Source: Prolixibacter denitrificans
Lineage (GTDB): Bacteria; Bacteroidota; Bacteroidia; Bacteroidales; Prolixibacteraceae
DNA length: 64,000 nt
Assembly (NCBI RefSeq): GCF_003014495.1
Contig: NZ_PYGC01000011.1
Span: 62,001 to 126,000 of the forward strand
Direction: 5' to 3'
The notes below the pieces were generated by a model. That model was given only the letters and a program-made list of their open reading frames with translations, made no database searches and was not told where the DNA came from. Made by a program: the position numbers and the translations under genes. Every line of letters begins with the position of its first letter. The first letter of the stretch is position 1. Below are positions 9,314-16,919 of this stretch, in pieces.

Positions 9314-9504
9314 GGGTTCACTTTTTTGTCGGTTAATGAATCGTGTTAATGCCGGAAAGCCTTGTGAGGCAGCCAGCGATGTTAAAAATAGTGAAATGAA
9401 CCGGAAAGCATTCAACATAAAGGATGCCCGAAAACAGGTATTCAGATAACATGTTTTCAATCAGATTTTTTGGATAGGAAAAAATGAAAATACCCATTTG
9501 ACAA

Positions 9505-9536
9505 ATAAAAAACGCATCGAAAAAAATCGATGCGTT
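9505..9536 (-). terminator. Intrinsic terminator of the chitinase gene
   Basis: A perfect 10-bp stem AACGCATCGA (9511-9520)/TCGATGCGTT (9527-9536) followed, on the - strand, by a run of Ts. It lies 26 bp beyond the stop of the GH18 gene. Confidence 0.85.
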
Positions 9537-9561
9537 GCGAAGCTCAATATATTGAAGCATT

Positions 9562-10689
9562 TTATTTTTCTGCTGTTTCTTTGGCGTTATAGATAGCATC
9601 CAGCAACCCATCTTTTTTCTTGTCGTTGGCCAGCTGCCAGAACATGATACCTCCTAGATGTTGATCAATGGCGTATTTTGTTTTTAGCGCTACCGATTTG
9701 GGGTCATCATACGTAGCAAACAAACTGTCTTTTTCATTATACATGTACGGAGCCTGTGCTACACTGTCCCAATGAGCTTTAAAGCCTTGTTGTGGCGACA
9801 GAATCGAATCAAACCGGTTGTAGCCCACTCCTTGTTTGAAAACACCAGCCTGGTACAAGCCGTTGTCTACATTCTTCACGCCTTTCCAAACGCGGGCATA
9901 AAAGGCTGCACCAATCACAATTTTATTGGAAGGAACTCCTGCTTTCTCAAGATATTTGACAGCATTGTCCGTCGATTCGGTTTGCGATGCATTTGAGTAC
10001 AACGGCGTATGGTGGCCGGTTACTTTACTGTAGCCGTTGACCAAATCGTAGGACATGATGTTAACGTAGTTGACTTCCGGCATCACTGCTTTCCAATCGA
10101 TGGAGTTTTCGAGGAATTTTTGGAAACCACCAGCTGCAAAACTAATGATGGCTTTTTTCCCAAGCGTTTCTCGCAGAGTTGTTACCAGGGCAGTAAAGTT
10201 GTCCTTGTCTTCCGGAAGAAATTGATGTCCCGGGAAACCTTCGATGGAGGGATATTCCCAGTCCAGGTCGAGTCCATCGGCGCCTGAGTTGTCGAGTATT
10301 CTTTTCACCGAAAGGGCAAATGCTTCACGTCCTTCTTGCGTCGAGAACACTTCAGAGCAGGTTTTACAACCGCCCCAGCCACCAAGTGAAACCATAACTT
10401 TCAAATCCGGATATTTTTCTTTTAGTGCGACCAGATGAGCCACGCCCAGACTATCTTCCGGGGAGTCGTAAGCCAGTTCGTCTCCTTTCAGATGAAGAAA
10501 ACTATAAATGACATGTGTGACCTCGCCAAGGTTATACTGGTCAATTTTATTGGCATCGCCGGCATAGTAGGCCATCACTGCAATTTGACCGGATTTGTCG
10601 TTGGATACCGCCGGTTTGTTTTTACAGGAAGAGAGACCAAGTAGCAAAAAGGCAATCAGATACAAAGTAGAAAGGTGCTTCAGTTTCAT
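9562..10689 (-). CDS. GH18 chitinase-like lipoprotein
   Basis: A 375-aa protein starting at ATG 10689 (an ATG two codons upstream at 10695 is also possible). The lipoprotein signal has a lipobox LLGLSSC with Cys22. The GH18 catalytic motif DxxDxDxE is complete as D138-G-L-D141-L-D143-W-E145, and SLGGWGG (101-107) is the second signature strand. The C-terminal GGIMFWQLANDK is the last barrel strand with the conserved Trp. It should hydrolyse beta-1,4-GlcNAc linkages (chitin or chito-oligosaccharides, or possibly N-glycan cores as in endo-GlcNAcases) at the cell surface. Confidence 0.92.
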   Translation of the reverse strand: MKLKHLSTLYLIAFLLLGLSSCKNKPAVSNDKSGQIAVMAYYAGDANKIDQYNLGEVTHVIYSFLHLKGDELAYDSPEDSLGVAHLVALKEKYPDLKVMVSLGGWGGCKTCSEVFSTQEGREAFALSVKRILDNSGADGLDLDWEYPSIEGFPGHQFLPEDKDNFTALVTTLRETLGKKAIISFAAGGFQKFLENSIDWKAVMPEVNYVNIMSYDLVNGYSKVTGHHTPLYSNASQTESTDNAVKYLEKAGVPSNKIVIGAAFYARVWKGVKNVDNGLYQAGVFKQGVGYNRFDSILSPQQGFKAHWDSVAQAPYMYNEKDSLFATYDDPKSVALKTKYAIDQHLGGIMFWQLANDKKKDGLLDAIYNAKETAEK

Positions 10690-10765
10690 ATGCATATAGG
10701 TTAAATTCGTACATCCAGGTCTAAATCTAAACAATTTCGGATCTTTGGAGACAACTTTTAAAAAG

Positions 10766-11140
10766 TTATGTAAGATCGGTTCTTTCATTTTCCTGATGAA
10801 GGTAAAAATAAAGAACATCCATGGCAAAGCGGGCCGAAACGGTGCCGGGTCCACCGCTCATCTCGATTCCTACCTCGAAGGCTTCGATAATTTCCTCCTG
10901 TGAAGCACCGGAATCAATAGCTTGTTTGATATGCCATTCCATGCACGATTCACAATTAATAACCACAGAAATTCCGGTTGCAATCAGTTCTTTATGCTTT
11001 TTAGCAAGTGCTCCGTCCTGGTAGGTACGTTGTTCCATTTCCACAAAAGCCTGGTAGACTTTTGAGTTCTTGCGGTAAAACTCGTGTGCTTTTTTTCGTT
11101 GGGTGACGATGTTTTGGATGGCTTCGTTATTCGTATTCAT
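10766..11140 (-). CDS. Carboxymuconolactone decarboxylase/AhpD-like protein
   Basis: A 124-aa cytoplasmic protein with the AhpD-type active site CESCMEWH (Cys63, Cys66, His70) followed by the helix IKQAIDSGASQEEIIEAFEVGIEMSG in segments. The family uses the CxxC pair in peroxide or alkylhydroperoxide-related thiol chemistry. No peroxiredoxin partner is adjacent. The start ATG at 11140 gives a normal family length. Confidence 0.88.
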   Translation of the reverse strand: MNTNNEAIQNIVTQRKKAHEFYRKNSKVYQAFVEMEQRTYQDGALAKKHKELIATGISVVINCESCMEWHIKQAIDSGASQEEIIEAFEVGIEMSGGPGTVSARFAMDVLYFYLHQENERTDLT

Positions 11141-11213
11141 AAGTCTGTTTTTCAGGTTGCTGTATTAAAATTACGAAAGAGAACTGAAAACAGGCAATGA
11201 AAAACTAATGAAG

Positions 11214-11885
11214 TTAATCCCAGTTTCGGGTGGCCATAATGCTGTCGACCATGCCTTCGCGGTAAATACCAACGCGTAGAAGGGAATCGAGAATCATGGT
11301 GCGGTGCGCTTCATGAATGGCTTTTTCCCTGCGGATGTCATCGGGTGTTTTTTTCTTTTGAAAAAGGGTTACCACATCGGCCAGACTGAAATTAATACCG
11401 ACTCCGCCACCTAGCGCGGGATTGGTAGACATGTTGACGGGGCCACCGGTTCCGGCGGGGCTAAGACTGTGTATCATTTTCTTAATCTGCTTATTCATCA
11501 GGTCGATGTTTTTGGCAAAGTATTTCATGTTGTTCGGATTCTGCTGAATAATCAGGGGACTCATTTCGTGAGCGGCAAAATGCATGTAATAAAAATGAGG
11601 TGAGGCAATTAGATCGTATTTTTTTATTTTGATGATTTTTCTTTCGTAAGAAATGTGCGAAACCATTAGTGAGTCGCCGGGTTCACAGGTTACAGAAAAG
11701 TGACCGTCCTTATTCGTTACCATTCCCAGCATCGTTCGGTAGTTGATGACGTACGCACCTTCTACGGGAATGGAGTCCTTGTCGAAGATAAAACCGGAGA
11801 ACTTGAAGGTCGAATCGGGCCTGTTTTGGGCAAACAATCCTGTGTTTAAGATAAGTAAAATAGCAACGAGTAGCAATACTCTCAT
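11214..11885 (-). CDS. Secreted carboxypeptidase-regulatory-like domain protein
   Basis: A 223-aa protein with a signal peptide (residues 1-19, ending GLFAQ) and one CarboxypepD_reg-like beta-sandwich at about 27-100 (FSGFIFDKDSIPVEGAYVINYR, GMVTNKDGHFSV, GDSLMVSHISYE in segments). The rest is unrecognised, with a Gly-rich stretch GTGGPVNMSTNPALGGGVGINF near 150-170 and a basic helix after it. Such domains occur at the start of TonB receptors and in free-standing surface proteins. No partner is evident. Confidence 0.75.
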   Translation of the reverse strand: MRVLLLVAILLILNTGLFAQNRPDSTFKFSGFIFDKDSIPVEGAYVINYRTMLGMVTNKDGHFSVTCEPGDSLMVSHISYERKIIKIKKYDLIASPHFYYMHFAAHEMSPLIIQQNPNNMKYFAKNIDLMNKQIKKMIHSLSPAGTGGPVNMSTNPALGGGVGINFSLADVVTLFQKKKTPDDIRREKAIHEAHRTMILDSLLRVGIYREGMVDSIMATRNWD

Positions 11886-12311
11886 AAATAATAGAAGTTC
11901 GGTTTTTAATGAAAGAATTCTACTGCGAAGATGTTCTAATTCGTTGATTTGGTTGCTTTAATATTCCTGAAGAAAAGCTAAAAGATGTTATGGTTAAGAA
12001 CGGGTTTAAATAGAAAACGCCTTTCAGTTCTTGCTGAAGTGTATCTGGATAGATAAGAACAGGACGAAATTAACTGCGAAAATTATCCGCATACCTTATT
12101 GTTAAAAATGCGTGCGCGATAATCTTATTTCGGATATATTATATGTTCTTCGACAATCTTCTGCATGCTGTTTAACATGGGCTTACCCCTGATAACTATC
12201 AGGATTTTCAGGAATTTAATTGGGTAACTTTTCAGTCGATTTTAGCACCCATTAGACGGAAAGTAGCAGTAGGAGGGTACTGAATAATTATTTAGTCAAT
12301 CATTAACCCAA
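11886..12311. other. Divergent 426-bp promoter region before the citrate-lyase/lysine operon
   Basis: No coding sequence was found in either strand. It is AT-rich and contains the perfect palindrome described at 12188-12203. A TAACTTTT sequence near 12225 resembles a -7 box only loosely. Confidence 0.6.
12188..12203. promoter_or_regulatory. Candidate CRP/FNR-family operator (CCTGATA-AC-TATCAGG)
   Basis: A perfect 7-bp inverted repeat separated by AC. Its core reads TGAT-N4-ATCA, the core of the FNR box TTGAT-N4-ATCAA with only the outermost base of each half-site changed. It ends 108 bp before the start of the citDE fusion gene, the first gene of an operon rich in oxygen-sensitive Fe-S enzymes. 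Its use by an FNR-type regulator is inference. Confidence 0.4.
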
Positions 12312-13517
12312 ATGCCCATGACTGCAACAGCCGGAAACCGTGGAGACAGCGTACGCTCGGACTGTTTTGTTCAGATAACCAAAACTGAGCATCAGGCAAC
12401 TGAAATCCGGTTACAAAGCAAAGTTGAAAGCCTGTATGGTGATTCCATCCGGGAGCTTTGTCACGAAGTGTTGGTTCACTACAATTTACGGAATGTGTTT
12501 GTCGAAATTGAAGACAAAGGAGCCTTGCCGTTTGTCACTGCAGCACGCCTGGAATCAGCCATTCGCCAACTCACAGGAACGGAAGAGTCTTTTTCATTAC
12601 CTATTGAAACAAGAAGTCTTCACCGGACCCGTCGCGATCGAACGAGGCGAACCCGTTTGTACCTACCGGGAAATAATCCCAAACTCATGCTCAATGCCGG
12701 TATCTACGGAAGTGACGGTATTATTCTCGATTTGGAAGATTCGGTAGCTCCGGACAAAAAGGTAGAAGCCCGTTTGCTGGTTCGCAATGCTTTGCGAGCG
12801 GTCGATTTTGGAGATGCCGAACGGATGGTTCGTATCAATCAACTGCCTGCCGGGCTCGAAGATTTGGATTATATCATTCCCGAGCAGGTGAACCTGATTT
12901 TGATTCCCAAGTGCGAAAATGCCCAACAGATTGTACAAGTCGAAGAGCGCATCGAAAAGATCCTCGGACAGGAAAACACCGATATCTACCTGATGCCGAT
13001 TATCGAAAACGCCTTGGGCGTGGTGAACGCTTATGAGATTGCATCGGCTTCGCCGAATGTAGCAGCTTTAGCTATTGGTTTGGAAGATTATACAGCCGAT
13101 TTGGGAGCTCAACGAACGGCTGAAGGACGAGAGTCCTTTTATGCCCGCAGCGCAGTGGTGAATGCTGCTCGTGCTGCTGGTGTTCAGCCCATCGATTCGG
13201 TTTTCTCCGAAATTGATGACATGGACGCATTGCGCAACAATGTACTCGAATCGAAAGCACTTGGTTTTGCCGGAATGGGATGTATTCATCCACGTCAGGT
13301 TCCGGTTATCAACGAAGGTTTTAGCCCGGATGAACAGGAAATTGAGAAGGCTAAACGCATTGTGGAGGCTTTTGAGCAGGCGAGAGAAAAGGGACTGGGC
13401 GTTGTTGCCCTTGGTTCGAAAATGATTGATGCCCCTGTGGTGAAACGTGCTGTTCACACCATCGAACTGGCGATTCAATCGGGTAAACTGTCAACCAATT
13501 GGAGAGAAAAATCATGA
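12312..13517 (+). CDS. Citrate-lyase-type acyl carrier (CitD)/beta subunit (CitE) fusion
   Basis: A 401-aa protein joining two citrate lyase subunits that are normally separate. Residues 1-95 resemble CitD (AGNRGDSVRSD for the prosthetic-group region, then VESLYGDSIRELCHEVL and VEIEDKGALPFVTAARLESAI in segments); a serine at 13 or 16 is the likely attachment site. Residues about 112-400 are CitE-like, HpcH/HpaI fold, with TRLYLPGNNPKLM, DGIILDLEDSV (metal-binding acidic residues) and KCENAQQI. CitE cleaves the citryl thioester to oxaloacetate plus acetyl-carrier. In this context homocitrate is a possible substrate. Translation is coupled to the next gene by a 4-bp ATGA overlap. Confidence 0.87.
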   Translation: MPMTATAGNRGDSVRSDCFVQITKTEHQATEIRLQSKVESLYGDSIRELCHEVLVHYNLRNVFVEIEDKGALPFVTAARLESAIRQLTGTEESFSLPIETRSLHRTRRDRTRRTRLYLPGNNPKLMLNAGIYGSDGIILDLEDSVAPDKKVEARLLVRNALRAVDFGDAERMVRINQLPAGLEDLDYIIPEQVNLILIPKCENAQQIVQVEERIEKILGQENTDIYLMPIIENALGVVNAYEIASASPNVAALAIGLEDYTADLGAQRTAEGRESFYARSAVVNAARAAGVQPIDSVFSEIDDMDALRNNVLESKALGFAGMGCIHPRQVPVINEGFSPDEQEIEKAKRIVEAFEQAREKGLGVVALGSKMIDAPVVKRAVHTIELAIQSGKLSTNWREKS

Positions 13518-15085
13518 ATGAAGATCTGATATATAACGCAGTCGGACGGCTTGTTCCGTCGGAAATAAACGGCGAACTGGTAGTGCCGTTTATGGGCGTA
13601 GGGAAATATCGTCCGGAAGGAACAAAACATGCATCTGTAATTCCCACCAATGCCGATTATCCGGCTGATGGAAACAAACAGGTTGCTTCGTTGAAAGAAG
13701 CACTAGTAAAAGCGGGACTCAAGGATGGTATGACCATTTCGACTCATCACCACTTTCGTGATGGTGACCTGGTTGCCAATATGGTTTTTGATGTGGTGAA
13801 AGAGCTGGGCGTAAAAGATATTCGTTGGTATCCGTCAGCGTCTTTCCCTTGCCATGCGCATTTGATTCCATACCTGGAAGATGGTACTATCAGCCACATC
13901 GAAGGAAGCATGAACGGGCCGCTTGGACGCTTCTGTTCGGAAGGGAAGATGAAGAAAACAGCTGTTCTGCGCTCGCATGGCGGACGCTACCAGGCGGTGC
14001 AGGACGGTGAAGTGAAAATCGATATTGCCGTGATTGGTGCAGCTTGTGCTGATCCGTTTGGTAATGCCAATGGCCTGAATGGTCCATCAGCCAGCGGTTT
14101 GTTGGGCTTTGCTCTGGCCGATTCGCAATATGCCGACAAAGTCGTCGTGGTAACTGATAACATGGTGCCATTCCCATGTGTGCCCTGGCAAATTCAGGGA
14201 AACTATGTGGATTATACGGTTGAAGTGGAGAAAATCGGTATCCCGGAAAAAATTGTTTCCGGAACAACGCAGATTACCAAAAGCCCCGACCGCTTGCTGA
14301 TTGCTGAGATGACGGCTAAATTCTGTGAAGCAACCGGCATTATCCGCGATGGCTTTTCGTTTCAGGCAGGAGCCGGAGGAACCGCTCTTTCCATCGGCAT
14401 TTACTTTGGCGAAATCATGCGCCGGAAAGGTATTAAAGCGCGGTTTGCCCGTGGTGGGAGCAACAAATACCTGGTGGAGATGCTGGAAGAAGGGTTGGTG
14501 GAGTACATACTCGACGGACAGACGTTCGATTTGGAAGGTGTTCGTTCCATGCGCGATAATCCTAATCATACCTGGACCAGTCCATTTACCAGTTACAACT
14601 ACCACAGCAAAGGAAACTTTGCCGGTCTGGTGGATGTGGTGATTTTAGGTGCTACCGAAGTGGATGTGAATTTCAATGCTAATGTGGTAACACACTCCGA
14701 CGGGAGGTTATTACACGGACTTGGGGGATGGCAAAATTGCCTCTTCTCCAAAACGGTCATTTTACCGGTGCCGCTTTTCCGTGACCGCATTCCGGTGATT
14801 GTGGATGAAGTAACCACGCTTTGTGGACCGGGTGAACTTATCGATGTTATTGCGACTGAAAGGGGCATAGCTATTAATCCTTTGCGGAAGGATTTAATCG
14901 AAAAAGCGAAAGATTCCGGTCTTCCTATTCGAACCATTGAAGAGTTGAAGGAGGAAGCGGAACGGATTTGCGGAAAACCGAAAAAACCTGTGTTCACAGA
15001 TAAGATTATCGCCGCCATCAAGTGGGTGGACGGAACTGTGATTGACGTGGTGCGGCAGGTCGAAGAAAAGAAAACAGAAAATTGA
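13514..15085 (+). CDS. Citrate-lyase-type alpha subunit (CitF-like)
   Basis: A 523-aa protein matching citrate lyase alpha, the acyl-transferase that swaps acetyl for citryl on the carrier. Visible CitF features are STHHHFRDGDLVANMVFD, SSGTTQITKSPDRLLIAE-like TTQITKSPDRLLIAE, GFSFQAGAGGTALS, and the C-terminal TLCGPGELIDVIATERGIAINP. Start ATG 13514 overlaps the CitDE stop by 4 bp. Genes for the ligase and prosthetic-group enzymes (citC, citX, citG) do not follow. In their place the operon continues with a dehydrogenase and two hydro-lyases, so the acid cleaved may be homocitrate. Confidence 0.9.
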   Translation: MNEDLIYNAVGRLVPSEINGELVVPFMGVGKYRPEGTKHASVIPTNADYPADGNKQVASLKEALVKAGLKDGMTISTHHHFRDGDLVANMVFDVVKELGVKDIRWYPSASFPCHAHLIPYLEDGTISHIEGSMNGPLGRFCSEGKMKKTAVLRSHGGRYQAVQDGEVKIDIAVIGAACADPFGNANGLNGPSASGLLGFALADSQYADKVVVVTDNMVPFPCVPWQIQGNYVDYTVEVEKIGIPEKIVSGTTQITKSPDRLLIAEMTAKFCEATGIIRDGFSFQAGAGGTALSIGIYFGEIMRRKGIKARFARGGSNKYLVEMLEEGLVEYILDGQTFDLEGVRSMRDNPNHTWTSPFTSYNYHSKGNFAGLVDVVILGATEVDVNFNANVVTHSDGRLLHGLGGWQNCLFSKTVILPVPLFRDRIPVIVDEVTTLCGPGELIDVIATERGIAINPLRKDLIEKAKDSGLPIRTIEELKEEAERICGKPKKPVFTDKIIAAIKWVDGTVIDVVRQVEEKKTEN

Positions 15086-15177
15086 ACCAATATTAGCGAC
15101 CAAGCCGATTTAAAAACAAACGAGCGCAACGCCTCTGAGTGCCAAAAATCAGTGGCGTGCTAAAAAATCAATTGACT

Positions 15178-16368
15178 ATGGCAAAAAGAACCATCGTAGC
15201 GATGCCGGGCGACGGCATTGGAAAGACAGTCCTTCCCGAAGCCATCAGGGTACTGGAAGCAGCCGGATTTGAAGCCGATTACGTAGAAGGTGACATTGGC
15301 TGGGAGTTTTGGTGTAAAGAGGGAAATCCGCTGCCAGAACGTACTATCAAACTTCTGGAAGAACACAAAGTGGGATTGTTTGGAGCGATTACTTCGAAAC
15401 CGAAGGAAGAAGCGTTCAACGAACTTTCGCCCGAGTTGAAAGAGAAAGGTCTGGTATACTCAAGCCCGATTGTCGGTCTTCGTCAGCATTTCAATCTCGA
15501 TATCTGCATGCGTCCGTGCCATACGTATAAGGGAAATCCGCTCAACTTCATTCGTCGCGGAAAAGGCGACAGCATTGAAGAGCCTGAAGTGGATGTGGTC
15601 ATTTTCCGTCAGAATACCGAAGGGCTCTACGGCGGTGTGGAATGGAGCAATCCGGACGACAAAGTTTACGACGCTTTGATGACGCATCCCAAGTTCGTGA
15701 AAAACTTCGGTTCGGTTCCCCGGAATGAGTTATCGGTTTCGACCCGAATCTTTACGAAAAAAGCTACTGAACGCATTCTTCGCGCCGCCTTTGCCCATGC
15801 TGCGAAATACGGTTATAAGTCGGTAACACTCTGTGAAAAGCCCAACGTGATTCACGAAACTTCGGGAATGATGTACAAAATGGCGAAAGAGATTCAACAG
15901 GAATATTCTGATATCGCTCTCTGGAATACCAACATCGACGCACAAATGATGTGGTTGACCAAGAATCCGGAAGATTACGGAGTGATTGTAGCCGGAAACA
16001 TGTTCGGTGATATTGTCTCCGACGGTTTTGCCGGATTGATTGGCGGTTTAGGATTTGCCTGCAGTGCCAATATGGGGGATGAAGTGGCCGTTTTTGAGCC
16101 GACTCATGGTTCTGCACCGAAGTATGCCGATTACGATGTGTCGATTGTCAATCCGATTGCCATGATTGAATCAGCCTGCATGATGTTGGATCATATTGGT
16201 GAAAACGATAAAGCCAGCAAAATCCGGAAAGCTATCGCGGAAGTGGTGGCTGAGGGCAAAGTCCGTACATACGATATGATGAAGATGTCGGGACGGCCCG
16301 ATGTAGTTGAAAAAGGCGCTGCTTCGACGCAACAGATGGCGGATGCTATCATTGAAAAACTGAAGTGA
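15178..16368 (+). CDS. Isocitrate/homoisocitrate dehydrogenase-family enzyme
   Basis: A 396-aa beta-decarboxylating dehydrogenase. MPGDGIGK (9-16) opens the fold; NTEGLYGG, GNMFGDIVSDGFAGLIGGLG and FEPTHGSAPKYAD supply the acid- and NAD-binding sites. The specificity segment YSSPIVGLR (94-102) differs from the S-x-N of E. coli isocitrate dehydrogenase (Ile where Asn115 should be) and matches, from memory, the fungal homoisocitrate dehydrogenase Lys12 segment YSSPIVALR. The following NLDICMRP resembles isocitrate dehydrogenase. So the substrate may be homoisocitrate, with isocitrate the alternative. The HGSAPKYAD region suggests NAD rather than NADP. The stop overlaps the next start (TGATG). 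Confidence 0.83.
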   Translation: MAKRTIVAMPGDGIGKTVLPEAIRVLEAAGFEADYVEGDIGWEFWCKEGNPLPERTIKLLEEHKVGLFGAITSKPKEEAFNELSPELKEKGLVYSSPIVGLRQHFNLDICMRPCHTYKGNPLNFIRRGKGDSIEEPEVDVVIFRQNTEGLYGGVEWSNPDDKVYDALMTHPKFVKNFGSVPRNELSVSTRIFTKKATERILRAAFAHAAKYGYKSVTLCEKPNVIHETSGMMYKMAKEIQQEYSDIALWNTNIDAQMMWLTKNPEDYGVIVAGNMFGDIVSDGFAGLIGGLGFACSANMGDEVAVFEPTHGSAPKYADYDVSIVNPIAMIESACMMLDHIGENDKASKIRKAIAEVVAEGKVRTYDMMKMSGRPDVVEKGAASTQQMADAIIEKLK

Positions 16369-16919
16369 TGAGCAATCTGGAACAAGTATATGATCTTTGG
16401 CCGGAGTTGCTTTGGATTAAAGATGAAGAACTTCGCGACAAGACTGCAGAAACCTGGCGTCTGGCTCTGGAGAGAAGTGTGCTGAAGTCGGAAGATCTAC
16501 ACCGTATTCCGTTCACGCTTCTTTGTGGACCGGATCTGAAAGTCAGTTTCATGGACCACAAACGGGCGGTAGTTCACATTGCCCGCGAAAGTGGCATGAA
16601 GATGAACGAGTTCTTCAAGAGTGAGCTGCCGGTGAACATGGATGTACTTATTGCCGGCGCTATCCTGGCTGATGTGGGCAAACTACTGGAATATGAGTTG
16701 GACGAAAACGGGAATTCCTTTCAGGGAAAATATGGCAAACTGCTGAGGCATCCGTTCTCCGGAGTTTCACTAGCCGAATCCTGTGGTGTGCCGCCGGAAG
16801 TATGCCACATAATTGCTGCTCATGCAGGTGAAGGTGACATGGTGAAGCGCACTACTGAGGCGTATGTCGTGCACCATGCCGATTTTATGACATTTCTTCC
16901 TTTTAAAAACAGAAGTTGA
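16368..16919 (+). CDS. HD-domain protein embedded in the operon
   Basis: A 183-aa protein with an HD-superfamily pattern: DHKRAVVHIA, AGAILADVGK, LRHPFSGVSLAESCGVP, AAHAGEGD and VVHHADF. The His of the HD doublet (normally HD in LLHDIGK) is replaced by Ala (ADVGK) while the Asp and other His residues remain, so metal binding may be altered. Start and stop codons overlap both neighbours (TGATG on each side), so it is translated with them and is probably functionally linked. HD proteins hydrolyse phosphate esters or nucleotides; its role in this pathway is not known. Confidence 0.75.
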   Translation: MSNLEQVYDLWPELLWIKDEELRDKTAETWRLALERSVLKSEDLHRIPFTLLCGPDLKVSFMDHKRAVVHIARESGMKMNEFFKSELPVNMDVLIAGAILADVGKLLEYELDENGNSFQGKYGKLLRHPFSGVSLAESCGVPPEVCHIIAAHAGEGDMVKRTTEAYVVHHADFMTFLPFKNRS

